From positions 62,001-126,000 of the forward strand of contig NOWV01000007.1 in NCBI GenBank assembly GCA_003344405.1: a stretch of DNA of 64,000 nucleotides, given 5' to 3'. This stretch comes from Trichoplax sp. H2. Taxonomy: Eukaryota; Placozoa; Uniplacotomia; Trichoplacea. Below the pieces are notes generated by a model. It worked only from the letters and a program-made list of their open reading frames with translations, ran no database searches and was not told the DNA's origin. This document shows positions 33,986 to 47,898 of this stretch, one piece after another (position 1 is the stretch's first letter; the number at the start of each line of letters is the position of its first letter). Position numbers and translations under genes: made by a program.

Positions 33986-36900
33986 TCATACACTGACAGT
34001 CTAGTATGGATTGGATGTAATATTGAGTTATAAGCAGCTTGATTGCCACATTATTTCTTGCACAACCGAATCGTTCCACTTTATGCATCCTTCCAATTGC
34101 TATTATTAGGTAGCAAGTAACTCTATTCAATACTATCACTATGTTAGGCATCGTTTACCTTGGAAGTTCCAGGCAATAAAATAGCTCAACCAGGCTTAAC
34201 GCCTAGTTTACAAACTCCTAATCAGGAAAGCCTTTTATTCATGACAAATGCAATGCAATCAATTCTCTTTTACTGGTATGGCCTTCAATTCAATACCACC
34301 TAGCTGTATCGATAGATGGGGTGTCCAAGCAATGTAATACTGTACGCGTAGATCGCCTCAGGCCAAAAAAAAAAAAGGATGCAACACTGTGCTGCACATA
34401 CACTATCGTCAATTGATAATGGTCCACTTAGCAGCAAAATGAAAGAGTAAAATGCTGTACAGTACTGTGTGCACGACGTTAAACGTAAAGCTAACTCAAC
34501 CATCCAAAGCTTTGGCTAAGGGAGGATCTACAAGTGGATGCTTTCTCTTTCCTTTATGGCGTAGCTTTAATTCTGTTTCAATTTATCGACCTTGGCATAA
34601 TGATTGTGTGTATAGTTTACTGTCACGCTGTGTAACAATGATGTAGTGAGAATTTGAACCGTAGATAGGACGAGTACACTTTTGTTAGCCTACTGTAATA
34701 AATTGGAAGATTACTTCGCTTAAACCGTATGCAAGAGCCATATTAGTCTTGCACGACTGTACTATCAAGGGAAGAGGATGTGAAATAGCATCTAGCAACG
34801 ATGGATTGCTATCAAGTCGACAAATCTCCAACAAAGTGACATAGTATATTAATAATGGACTCACTCTCTGAACAATAAATTTGGGGGCAAATTGCAATAG
34901 AGTATCTAGCCACTACACAGTCTTATTTTGAAACTTGATTAATAGTACTTTGCAGTATGCATGTTCAAGGTATCCTCTTGACTCAAACCATAACGTTTTG
35001 CGTCCCCCAAAAATGGCCGTAGATCATCCAATAACGACTACTCATGACAATACTTATAGATATATATATATACAGCAAACTTCTACACATCACTTGATGA
35101 GAAATAGACCCTTTGTATACAATAATTAGATATTATAATTGCGCTTGTATTTGCATTCATGAAATGGTAAATTTATTTGTTCACTACTGTACACACATCT
35201 GAACGGCGAAGATGAATAACAAATGTTTTCCTAGCAGTTATAAAAAAAAATAAAATTGGACTTTGTAGAGAAGTTTACATAGCGCAGCGTCTAATAGCAT
35301 CTTGTGCATAGCAATACTATGTAGTTGACAGTATAGCGCAACTACTTGATAGGAGTTCTGAATTTTACAACTGTTGTAAAGGAAGATAGTGCTGAAATGG
35401 CCACCAAGTTCTCCCAATTTCATAATCATCAATGTGAATATTCTTTTGTCTCGAAGTGAAGAGAGTCCCAGCGATTGCTACTGCAGTCCAAAATCTTCCT
35501 TTTTAGAACTTGTGTATCTTGGATTGGTTATCCTCCGGATACAAATATCATTCACTTAAGTGATTCTCCTACTCGAGGATATCAAGCGCTACTGACTTGT
35601 GTATATCATGTCAGAGAGGTTATTTTACAGGGAAAATTATCCTACTATACTGTAAAAAGAGGAAAATAAAACTTGTTCATGCCATGCATACGGCAACTAC
35701 AGTTGACAGACGAAGCCATGCCCTAATCGACAGCAAGGCCCCCATGACTAGGTAGCGCCTTCACAGTAACGATAACGAACAAGCGCTACCCAACTTGGAT
35801 TATTCAACATCTGAGCTTAAATATAGTCCTCTACTTTAGAGTGTAGCATACTACAGACAGAAAAAGGGCCTCCACCAACAATTCTGGCGTATTTTACATA
35901 GTTGTGAGAGCGCGCTACATGCCATTATAATTAATGATGATTATCACCATCATTATCGTGGTTTCTATCGAACAAACCCCGCTTCCATTCTTTCTCGACG
36001 CTCTATTGCTTTCCTTCTCAATCGCTGTCATGATGAATAACTTTTTAGAATAAAATGTTGCATAGGCTGTCGTTGACCTCGATATTAGAACCTCATGACT
36101 TGAATAGAGCACTATTTGAACAAATAAAATTGTTTATTATCGTTTATTTAGAGCTGATGACGATATGATGCAACTTCCCAGTTACATTGATTAATAGAAC
36201 AGAAAAACAATAATAATCATTCTATAGGATGAGTAATAAAATCGATCAGTTAGAATTGGATTTTTTTTTTTAATTCCGTTCCATTCAATCTTACATGTTA
36301 TCTGTGTCTTCGTATAAAATTAGTCAATCTCGGGTTGCTACCGTGCAAGAAGGATTGAGGTTTTGCGATGCTTAAAAGCCACTACTGTAGTATTTTATAG
36401 CGACGTAAAAATGACTCAAAAACTCCTTGTCTACAATGGGTAAGAGTAAGCTGTGGAAAATATCCATCGCCTTTTCTACTATACTGTACTTGGAACCGGC
36501 GTACAACTAGCAATGAATCAAATAGAAATGACATTGGCTGACTGTTCTAGCGCTCATTAATAGTTATCATGTTTTGCATATTATCTCATTTGACAAGTAT
36601 AAAGCTTTTTGATTAGAGTCTTCAAATATAGTCATATACGCCATTGGAAAGTTCGCTTTACATTCTCAGCGTGAGTCTTGTTTTTTGGCCACAACTATCC
36701 AGTTGAGTATGATTCATCAATCGTATTCCTCAGCAGGCATTCTACTTGGTAATACTATGATAGACAAACTTGTACATAATATTTAGTAGATCGGATTGAA
36801 AAACTGTACCTTTTTTGGAGTTGTACTGTGCACAGTAGGGAATTTTCAACGACGTAGTAGTCTAGTAAATGGACGTCTGTTTTTTCAATACCGGCTACGC

Positions 36901-38713
36901 ATACATACATGATTAATGTGTCTACTGAAGGTTAAGGTAACATGGTCAAGATCTACTCCAATTCTTGTTGGGTTTCAACCGAGTCTTGATTGCGGTAAAG
37001 CACAAGGTAGACATTGACAAAATTCAACAAGAACTTACTAGAACCAGAATCGAGTATTGCTGTTATTGGTCTAGAATACTAGAAACTAGTTTTTTCCCAT
37101 CATAGCACCCAATGCCTACTATACTACGTATGAATTATTATATTGTTATTAGCGTTTGACTATACCTTATTACAATATTTTGAAAAATTGGGGGGTGGAT
37201 AAAGGAAAATCTTCTTATTCTGTAATTCATAATTATTGAACTTTTTGTGTAGCAGTCATTTCGTTATTATTCACTGATTCGACAAGTACTCGAGATTACT
37301 GTATATCAAAGATGATTTCCAGACAACTACTTCTACCAAAAAAAATGAGTAATTTACTATAATATTATGCTATCTTCGATACAGTATGCCATTAAGAAAT
37401 AGAATAGGCACACTACTGTCGACGCATTCTGTAGTACTCTACTCTACATCTACAGTAATCTTATTTCATCAAAGTGCAATGAGTCATCATTCAAAATTGT
37501 TACCTCAGTCATGCCGCCAGTTAAATTGTCAGCCAGTTTGGCAACCACCAACAAAGATTATTATTCATCATAGTTGGACATGAATAAGCAAAATTAGCAG
37601 TCAGTCAAGCAGAAGTACACGGGCAATTGACAATCCATCAGCATTAGTTATCATAAGAGAACAGTAAGAGTACAACTGATCCAAACGTAGAATCCAATCT
37701 AGCTACTAGACCGAACCATCGATGGATGCTGATGACAATGAAGTATAAAACGGTAAACTAGACAAACATATCAAAATGCCATATTTTTGATGTCTTTATG
37801 CTTTCATCGGGTATCCGTTAGCCCTTACTAGGGTTCTACTGGTACTTTTTCCATCTGTATGTTCTATGCTGAGCTTCTACTTACTTATGCCTCTTGAATA
37901 CAACGTTGTATCGTGATCATAGCGTAGCTCAACAGAATATCAACTTTAAAAATTCATATTAGTATCACCGCCTTTCATATACAGTAGTTCATGAGTCTAC
38001 AATAGTAGATGAGGCTAATCCCAAAGCTAAAAAGCTACTAATAAACCCCATTGATCGTATCTGAGCACTGACAGGATATGACACAATATTTTCATTTCTT
38101 GATCATGTCGACGATAGTTTAAACAGATATGTTTCAACTGTCAACTATCTATTTCCTGACATTAGACGACAAACTTCCCAGTTGCTTTCTTCCTTACCAT
38201 GCATACCTACCTATCTCTTCATTTTAGATCACACGATATTGTGTAGTACGAGACATTTGGCATGCTTACTAATAAAGGCAATAATACTTTTGACCAGCTC
38301 CAATTGACTTCATGCTGTTTTAACTAATAAAATGATAATTACTGCACAGCGTACTTGTGTTGCTAATTTTTGTAATAGTTGCTGTACGATATATTTGCCA
38401 GTATATCGTAATCGGTTAGTGAAGTAGGAATCTCTTACTGTATATCATAGATCTATTGGTGAAATCTATCAAGTATTATCGCATTAATAGATCACCTTTT
38501 AAACCGTAAATTAAAATTATCAAGGAAGTACACTACGGTAGTTCATACTTGAATTTAAGAACTTTTTTAACTGTTATTGCAATGATTGAACTTCAACTTT
38601 GTGCTCCGGTTTCAATCTACTGCATATTTTAATTCTCATGGATGTACAAAATATATTTTTAGGTTTTACATCTTATCGAATAATCTACTTGGTCTTAATA
38701 ACAAAGCAAAAAA
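33986..38713. other. Gene-free region before ZnT1
   Basis: No gene recognised. Frames of 60-70 residues are isolated and without domains. There is a poly-A tract at 34367-34377. The segment upstream of 38714 ends in a run of A/T-rich sequence and presumably contains the ZnT1 promoter and 5' UTR. Confidence 0.35.
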
Positions 38714-41700
38714 ATGGGAAATAAATTTAATAGCAAATCGTGCCGTCTACTTGTTATGATGGTTTTAACATCTACCTTTTTCTTGGCTGAAATAATCGTT
38801 GGTTACATTACAAAATCGATGGCATTAGTGGCAGATTCTTTCCATATGCTGTCTGATGTAGTAGCCTTATTTGTCGGATTGTTCGCGGTCCGGGTAAGTC
38901 CTAAAAAAGTGCAAGCTTTTGCGTTTGTTACTTTTAATACCTGGTACTAATCTTATCTAGATAGCGCCTTATCCAATTTCGAAAACTGCTAACTATAAAG
39001 ATAAATACAGCGCGATACTTTCTTGCGTCTACAGTACGAACAGTAAATAATAAAAATTATTATACAATTAACATGTAATAGTTCTTCATTACCTTGTTTC
39101 CCCTGTGACCGTATACTGCAGCAATGTTATTAATTATCTTCACAACAATTTAGTACGGCATTATTTTAAAGATACTTAGATCACAATTTTACAGGCGTCT
39201 TATCATTTACCTAGCAAAATCCGCGACAATACACTGTAGCAGTATTGATTAGCTATATTTTCACAACCACTTACTACAGTATTTTAACGCTGTTTCAATT
39301 ACAGCTTTTTAGCCACTCTTACAATCTACCCGGAATTCTCCTTTACTTTCACTTATAATTCAATAAATGTAAACCTAAAAGTTGTATTTGTATGGACAGT
39401 ATGCTGTACTTTGCTTATCGCTAGAACAGTAGCTACTAGTCTTTACAATCCTGAAGAACCAACGGTAGGCTTCACATAATTTACTCAAAAGACAATTCAA
39501 AGTAACAGATAGAAATATAGTAACGCGTATCTACTGTGCATCTAACTTTCACACAGTACATTATCTTACATGCGAGCTATTAACTTCTCAATTCCTATTA
39601 TTGCTAATCGCACTTTACAGAATGTGTGCGATTTAGTAATTCATTATGGAGGCCAAACTACTGCATACTAAAAACCGTATAAGTAACTACAGGATCTTAT
39701 TCATTAACTACAATATGCATAAACGGTACAGCATTTATACTATATTATGCATTCCTTCGCATGAATTACCTGATTTAGTAGCATAAAGAAAAATATATTT
39801 AGTTGCTGAAGTAATAGTCCTACTATAAATCTTAAATCCTGTTTGCTGTTAATGGATTTATGTACCTCTTCATGATTTGCTTGGCAGTCAGTAGTTATAT
39901 ACTACTATAATATCATATGTATGATATCAGGATATTTCTCTCGCCAATACTACACTAATACTACTTTATAAATTAGATCTCAAAACGGCGTTCTGATAAG
40001 AATACATTTGGTTGGGCTCGAGCCGAAGTGTTGGGAGCGCTGGTAAATGCCGTATTTTTACTGGCTTTATGCTTCTCAATCTTGGTTGAATCTTTGAAGC
40101 GAATTATTGAACCAGAAAAAATTGAAAATGCTATCTTAATTGTTGGCGTTGGTAGTGGTGGCCTTTTCTTGAATCTAGTTGGATTATTCCTATTTCGAGG
40201 TTAAGACTTGTCGATTATTTTAAACGTTACAATCATGCCCCCAGACTATTTTGTGAAATTTAAATGATAGCACATGTACTGTAACATTTTACACCCAAGT
40301 CTAAGTTAATGTACTAAATGTTAATCATTAAACTTTCATTGTTCATTAAAGTCAAGCGTAACTACTGAAGTAACGTTGTTATCACCTTTGGTTATAGTAA
40401 ATTATATAATTTGGATGCATAATATGCCGAACAATACTAGTTGTATAAATAGGTGAACATATCTTTATATGGCAGTACTAAATTTGCAATTTAATCTATA
40501 ATAGGTCACGGTGGTCATGGCCACAGTCACGGTGGCGGTGGTGGCTCACATGGTCATAGCCATGCAAATAGCAACCGTACTCAAAAATTAGAAAATGGCA
40601 GTGTAACGTCTGGTGAAGATAACAACAAGAAAGCTACTCAACTCCGTAAGTCGACAATATTCTAAAGTGCAGCATCTAGCTATTGTTAGTGTTAGAATTT
40701 AGGTATTCATTATATTTCCAATTGCAGAAATAAGCGTAAAATTGTTAATATCATTAAGTAATATTTGTGTATGTATAATTGATTAATAGAAAGTAGTACC
40801 CAAATGAATATGAGAGGAGTATATTTACACGTTTTGGGTGATACTTTGGGATCCGTGATTGTTGTCATCAGTGGATTGATGATTTATTTTATCGAAGAGA
40901 ATTGGGTGATTTACATTGATCCAGGAATGAGGTACAAGAAGCCGGAAAAATACCTCTATACCTTAACTGTCGTGCATTTTTTAATTTATATTTTCGATAT
41001 TTTAATTTTGTAGCATTCTTATGGTGATTATTATAATGAAAACTACTATTCCCCTTCGTAAGTGTTATGCTACTTATAGAATTCTTGGAATGGTAGTACC
41101 GCCAGTAACAATGTCCTATAAATAACCTCTTATTCCTATTAATAGTTAAGGAATCCTCTCTGATATTACTGCAAACGGTGCCAACACACATTAACGTGGA
41201 AGAAGTTCAAGAAAGATTATTGGATACGGTTAGATTTAACTTTTAATAAAAACTATAATTTTGATAAAAAAATCTCTCATCAATCTTATTCATCTTTCTT
41301 AGATTAATGGTGTCCTTAGCATTCATGAATTTCACGTCTGGCAGTTAGCTGGCAACAGAATAATCGCGTCTTGCCATATCAAATGTCGTACTCCTCTAGA
41401 TTATGTTAGTATGGCACGTGATCTAAAGAATTTTTTTCACGAGCTCGGTATTCATTCGACAACTATTCAACCAGAATTTGAAGAGGTAAGTGTATGCTAT
41501 TTTATTAATAATATCGGCTAAGTGTTCGTACGTCTCGATTATAATATTTTTCATTTTGAAGATTTTTGTACGTAGCAACCCACGTAATACAAACTTGTAT
41601 CATTATTACTAAAAAGTTTATTATCTATGAAATAGATGGATCAGGACTCTTCACCGATTAAAGAATGTAACTATGCATGTACTAATCACGGTGAATGTCG

Positions 41701-41830
41701 GAATTTTACATGCTGCGGAGAGGGAACAAAAGTAATGAATAACCGCAACAAATCACTGTTAATGGCGTCAATACTAGAAGGAGATTATCAAATGGACGAC
41801 GTTTTATCGGAACGAGTATCTACCGTCTAA
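38714..41830 (+). CDS. SLC30A1: ZnT1-like zinc exporter (SLC30 cation diffusion facilitator)
   Basis: Six-pass cation diffusion facilitator that exchanges Zn2+ for protons, in animals mainly at the plasma membrane. Exons: 38714-38893, 39977-40199, 40505-40645, 40790-40931, 41014-41057, 41146-41228, 41303-41485, 41636-41830. They join in frame to 396 residues. The transport-site pairs are visible as SFHMLSD (His44, Asp48, TM2) and LHVLGD (His195, Asp199, TM5). Between TM4 and TM5 lies a His/Gly-rich loop (HGGHGHSHGGGGGSHGHSH). The cytosolic domain has LLQTVPTHINVEEV, IHEFHVWQLAGNRIIASCHI and TTIQPEFEE. The last exon adds a Cys-rich tail (ECNYAC..HGEC..FTCCGEG). The second exon carries WARAEVLGALVNAVFLLALC. 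ZnT10 is a close alternative, but the His loop and TM residues favour ZnT1. Confidence 0.93.
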
Positions 41831-41851
41831 ATTTTATTGCTTTAATTTTGT

Positions 41852-41857
41852 AATAAA
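41852..41857 (+). promoter_or_regulatory. Polyadenylation signal of ZnT1-like gene
   Basis: AATAAA 22 bases after the TAA stop of the ZnT1-like gene. Confidence 0.55.
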
Positions 41858-43162
41858 AAATTTACAACTTTCGCTAAATAGATTTTAGTCCCAAAATGAT
41901 TCTTTAAAAATAGCCGCTTGATGTATCGTTCAAATTATTTCTTAAATAATTACAATTAATTATTGATTGTTAGCATTTTAAAAATTCGTACGAACTGTAT
42001 TATACAGCGTATAATGCGTATAAAAAAATAATTAAAATAAGATTTAAATCGTTCTGTACTTACAACGTTGCGTAAATGAATATCAATTCCTGATTATGTA
42101 TTATAGGTATTGATTAAGTCGATACAGCAGTAAAATGTATATTTTGTTTTGAAGGGTAGACTACTTTGTCTTTCGATTGTAGGAATAGACATAGCATCAA
42201 ACTTTTCAAAGTTTTACATTGATCTACTCGTACTACGTTTAAAATTCGCTAAACAACAATTGGCAAAGAATCATAGATTATTAGCAAGTCTTTCGGTAGT
42301 CTATCTTATTGCATTGAAGAAATATTTCTACTAAACGATGGTATGAATTTGTTAAGTCAATCTATACCCTGTGTGCAGCTTATTGTCACTTCTGATCTTA
42401 TTACCCAGCAAGACTAGGGACAGCACTAGTTAAAATTATTTCTATTTAATTTAAATTTCAACTGCAGCCTACTGCCATAATATGGAGGAGTAACTATTTG
42501 TCTTGTTCCTTAGCGTTCTTTAAGGCTATTGAACGTACTAAAATTGAATAAATTTAATTTTGTTTCACTTATTTGCATTTTCTTTCATAACAATCATTTT
42601 AAGAGTCGATTAAGCAATAAAGATTTTCAAACTTTGAATTAAGTAAGATACGTAATATTTATCGTTTAATGAATGTTTTCATAAAGTGAAGATTACGTCA
42701 TCATGGGCAAATAATTAATTATAATATAATTTATAACCTATGCATGATATTTAATAAACTCAGTTTAGATTTCATATAGAATACTACGATATTATGATTT
42801 TGAGGTCGAATGAGAGACATTATAATTTCAAGAGAGATAAAATAGCATTTAATACAAAAAATAAAGTTATTGTCTTGCAATTAGTGCCTTTATAAACGAA
42901 CATGAACAGACTTTCATGTATTTTATTTTAAAATATTGATTAAAAAGCAAAATGGTAATTATCTATCTGTGTACATTCTGAAGATTTCCTGTTCTTTGAA
43001 TAAACATATGTAGATAACAGTGGATCGATGAATAACGATAGGCGATGGAATCATGCTTCTTTAACACAAAATTCATTAGTTTATCTTAACTTTCTCACTT
43101 TTTTATAATATTCATCGATTTTTTCAAAGCGAATAAAGTAAGAAGTGAATGCGAGGTAGCAT
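41858..43162. other. Intergenic between convergent ZnT1 and FLAD1
   Basis: AT-rich and contains the two 3' flanks. An isolated 61-residue frame at 42149-42334 (plus) has no recognised domain and no clear splice partners. Confidence 0.35.
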
Positions 43163-46100
43163 TTATGAGCGTCCAGCTCTTTCAAGTTGCTCTTCACTTA
43201 AGAAATAAGCTGGCAAATAATAATATCCATCAAACTGCAACAGCGGCTCAGCTTCGAGCGTACCCTCTTTTATGAATTTTTCTATTTCATCTCTAGTTCG
43301 CCTTAGTGATGAATTAGGTTTTGTATTATGAATTCCACCAAGCGATGTGTATCCTAAATCGTATAATGAACAGTAAGGAATAGAACTGTGCCGTAAGAAT
43401 TGCCAAATTTCAGAGTATGACCAATCCTTTTGTTATTAAAATTAATAAATATATCTTAGTAGCAGTTAAAATATAGGAAACCACAGACAGAAACTATCAA
43501 CGATATAACAGAAAAACGCTATAATTCACGAACTAGTATAGGATGAACTCTGAGATATTCAGGCCAGTCTCCATCTGTCATACAAAATGGGGTCAATTGA
43601 TCTAAACGAATAATATAACATATTACCAATAAGTGTACAAAGGTTACTTTGCTTTACTTGTATGAAATATGTTCAAGTTGGTCAATAAACACAAATTAAT
43701 CAACTTTCATCTCATTACTTGAATAAGGATCAGCTCTTCGTGTACCCATAATTACAGCTTTTACGGTAGGTTCCCTCTATGTTTCAGTAATTAAATCAGG
43801 CATTGTAATACAAATACTCGTTTCTAATTTGAAAGCGTAAAAATTACGATATGTATAAAATAGCTAGGTAACATACGATAGAATATTCCTCCAACGCTGA
43901 CTTCATATCAGAACTAATTGTTGTTATATCCAGATTATATCTAAAATTGATTCAATAGAAATTTATTTAATCACGATTATTGTAGCTATCGCAAATACAA
44001 TGTTTAGGCATTAAATAGCAAATAGTCAAAATTAATTCCATAGTGGTATGCTATATTATATTGCTAGATGTCAGCATGAAAGAAATAACCCTAAAAACTG
44101 ATCTAATCAAGTACCATGAAATCGTCACCTGTCTACGCAGTTGGAAACGAACTGATCCATTTCAGTAAAGATATCTTCAGATTTCGTATAAATTGCCTTA
44201 ATTTTGGGCATTTGTTCAGGAAATCGACTAATTATAATTATTAAACGAATTAATGAAACTAAGCAAGAAATAGATACAAATGAATATGCTACAAGTTGCT
44301 ATAACAACAGAGGATTTTACTATACTACGCAAATTCGAAAAATTACCTACAAATCATCAAACAACATGTTATTAAATAATAGTTAAACCCTATGCGCAAA
44401 AAATTCTACATTCTTACCAACCTTTTTACAAAGCAGTAAAATATATGAAGTATCACAGTACAATCTTTACCACCATTAAAAGCAATCGCTATGTTATTTA
44501 AGCTGTATTATTAAAATAGAGAAAAAAAGCCCATTTATAGTTGAATATATCGCATCAAACCAATGGCAAAGTATATCATTTCGCATAGATTGCGTATGTA
44601 AAATCTCACATTACCCATATTGTTCTAGTGCCCTATCCACTATTTGGAAAGCTTCTTGAATTCTTTTACTATTAGGATGCTCTTCATTCTGAACCTCGTT
44701 TAAAAATTCTTTATAGTTTAGGGGTCTATTGAAAAATTTATTTAAATATTCACTAAATCATACCATTATACAACAAATTAAAACGACATTACAGTATAAT
44801 AACAAGAGTTTGCTTACTAACTTAGGCTTTGCCTCACCGCTGTTACTACTTTCTTCATCAAGATTTACTATACTTTCTAAAACGGAAAATAATTCTTTAA
44901 TGAGAATGCCAGTTCTTGGCAATCAGTAAAAGTATTAAATATCGTATGCATCGGTAATACCTTTCTCCAACGATGCAAGCAAACAATCATAAGCCTAAAC
45001 ATAGACGTAATAAAGTTATTTCTTTACTTGTATATATTCATGAATTGATTACGACTATTTTTACGCATTCTACGCGTAATTACTTTATTCGATTAAGGAT
45101 GTAGTAGTCTGGATTATAAATGTAAAGCTTACCTCTTTTAAATCGTTTTCATCACTAGCTTCAATAGTAATCTTAACCTTATATTGGTTATTATTAAAGA
45201 CCGGGTAAGAACCAAGATCAACTCGCCCACTGTATTTACGGCTAATTTCATTGAATCTTTCGGCAATCTCCAGTTCGTTAACATTTAGGTATATTACTTT
45301 TTTATAAAATTGCTTAATCTTAGAACCATATTCGTCCTATTACAAAACAATAGAATACGTACAAGCAAAAGTTATACCAAATCTGAACTAATTTATTTTT
45401 AGGAATTGCGACCAAGTAGAGATAAAAATAATTAATTAGACAGAGCTACTACATTCTATATTAGTAGTCGAATCATTTCATGTTCATCATAATTAATACC
45501 TCAAATATTTTGAAAAGACTCTTTAGAAAAATTGGAACGCCAGGCAGTATAAATACATTTTGTATGTTATATAAAGGTAATAATAGCTTTCCACTCTTTG
45601 AATATTTTATTTGACATCTGGATGGAATCTTTATAACAAATTGTAATTGTAATTGATAAAGATTCGTTAATTAGAAAGTCTATGCTGAAATTAGACATTC
45701 CAATCTAATATACGTTGAAATATAGGATGAAGTTAACAAACCGTAGCTAATCTGATTTGAGCTTCAGTTAAGTTCTCGGTATTGTAATACAACTTTAACT
45801 TTTTAATTAAGTCAGGCTTAGGTTGCAGTTCATCTTCAAATGCTGCAGCTACAGCTAGATTAAAGAATGAAGTCATGACACGTATTATTAAGTTGAAGCG
45901 AATTATTCATTTTAGAAATGACCTCTAAAAAATCTTATTGTGCTACCCTTGAAGGAGAGCTTTGGAATAAGAATTGCAAGTGCTAGTAATGCAAATTGCG
46001 TTAATTGTAAAGTCAAGTTGCTGTCAATGATAGTACTCTAAGGAGAATACATTGCATGTTATTACCATGTACTCAACCTAGATTAGCAAGTTCAACTCTA

Positions 46101-47490
46101 TTGTTTGTGAGGAATATTGATGAGAAATAAATTACTGCGTTTAAATGGAAAGCACATTGCATTACTTCTTTATCTAATGTTATTGAAGTAAACTCCTGTT
46201 ACCTCTATGATCAATCCATTCGCGATTGTTGTTTAATAATTAATAAATATTATTGTGTATCATTTTTGAAATAGTCGTTACGTAGCAAGTAAATTACCTT
46301 CCATAGTAACGTCATCAAATGTTGGTCCTATGCCACCAGAAGTGAAGACGTAATCATACTTGTAGGAAAAGTGTTGAATTTCTTTCTTAATTTCTTCAAC
46401 ATCATCAGCAACAATGGAGACCTAGCAAATATAGTAGATGAATAATGGTAAACGATCAGTTACGATTTCTACTACACAAGTGATGAACGTTATCAATTTA
46501 TCCAGGTGCAAATACTGTATAAAAAACTCAGTAACAGCTGTGGTAGCGATATCTTGAGTACCGTAGCAAAGCAAACAATGATACAATATTATAAAAATTA
46601 ATTACTATCAAGATATCATCCACTTTCTGGGGATGTAAGAGAAGCTGACGTCGGTTCCTCCTATTGACTTGACTTAACACGAATTTGTAAAGTCTATCAT
46701 TAGTACGCGTATAACTTGTGCCGACATAGCTCGGCAGAACTTGGACGTTTACCATCCATACCAGCTCAATACAGCAGGGTCTATCGCTATATACAGTACA
46801 GTAGTCTACATAAATAAAATATAATACTGTCGGATGTTTGTGTTTGTCCGCAAACTCAGAAGCCGTCTAAATGAATAGTTGTGTTTTCAGAGGAAATTGT
46901 CAAGTACATATACAAGATTCAGTATAAATGGAGAGAAAATGCACACATTATAATTCTTGCAAGCGTTCGTTTCAGCGAAGGATTATGGAATGGTAGATGC
47001 TCGCTTCGGAAGCGAGCGGGTTGAACTAGTCTAGTACTAAAATTTTAAGTTACTTCGTAAGCATGTGCATAAATAATAATATATAAATATGGAATATAGT
47101 TCGAAAAGGATGAGTACTGTGTAGGGAGTTCAAAAACATGGCACAAGTATGCAATAGTGTATTGTATAATCAAGTTCAGAGAGTACACATTTAAACAAAT
47201 AAATTTCCAGTGTTTTTCGTGTACAGTAATAAGGGGTAACAGAATGCAATCATTTCCATTCTTTGAGTTATTATTCTGTTATTGAGTCAAAAATTTTCAA
47301 AATTTTTGACATCCATTATTTTCTATACAGTAAAATTGGTAAATTAGCAACATGACTAGTATCCAAAATACATACCTTCTTGACTTTCATACCCAATGAC
47401 CATAATCTCTTACATAAGAAATTTGTATTGGTATCTTGTATCTCCCCTTTTAATATTTCGTTACCAATCACTATAAATGTAAGACAGATT
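43163..47490 (-). CDS. FLAD1: FAD synthase, FLAD1 type (MPTb plus PAPS-reductase-like domain)
   Basis: Makes FAD from FMN and ATP. As in animal FLAD1, a molybdopterin-binding-like N-terminal domain is fused to a PAPS-reductase-like FAD synthase domain. On the minus strand, the exon at about 47486-47387 gives VIGNEILKGEIQDTN, and about 46424-46304 gives YDYVFTSGGIGPTFDDVTME. Exons at about 45740-45860 and 45133-45340 (LGSYPVFNNNQYKVKITIEA) and 44630-44700 follow. The PP-loop-like IAIAFNGGKDCTVILH is at about 44440-44510, then SALEEY (43870-43940), VKAVIMGTRRADPYSSNE (43720-43775) and TPFCMTDGDWPEYLRVHPIL. The last exon 43426-43163 has DWSYSEIWQFL and YDLGYTSLG and ends at TAA. The GGKD, MGTRRxDP and DWSY motifs are the nucleotide/flavin-binding signatures. 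The first exon upstream of 47490 is not resolved, and minor exon edges are approximate. Confidence 0.92.
46999..47017. repeat. 8+8 hairpin in a FLAD1 intron
   Basis: GCTCGCTT and AAGCGAGC flank a 3-base loop (cgg). It is a GC-rich stem in an AT-rich intron. It is not part of a recognisable tRNA fold. Confidence 0.7.
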
Positions 47491-47667
47491 GAATATGGTA
47501 TTAATCAGAGTACAGATGGAATGGAATCAATGCAGGAGAAAGATGCAGTCAGTATACTGTCAATACTGTCCAAGTAATCAAGCAATCAATCAATTCAATG
47601 ATTACGCGCCTATACAAGTATACGTGCATTGCAATTCATTTTATACTTGTATACTTGTATAATTAAT

Positions 47668-47898
47668 ACGTATTACTATGATTGAATGTGTATCCAAAAT
47701 ATTCTCCATCATTAAACAGTCAACTGATTGAAAATGAGAATCGATCCATATTTACAGTAGCGCATAGGACTAGAATGGTATCATACGTATTACTATTATT
47801 GAATGTATATCCAAAATAGTCTCCATCATTAAACAGTCAACTGATTGAAAATGAGAATCGATCCCTATTTACAGTAGTGTATAGGACTAGAATGGTAT
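47668..47898. repeat. Two-copy tandem duplication, period 117
   Basis: Copies starting acgtattacta at 47668 and 47785 are nearly identical (phrases catcattaaacagtcaactg and gagaatcgatcc) and end in aggactagaatggtat. The few differences suggest a recent duplication. Confidence 0.9.

Noticed and set aside
46985-47040. Possible tRNA gene (hairpin followed by gggttgaac)
   Set aside because: No acceptor stem, D-arm or anticodon arm can be fitted around it.
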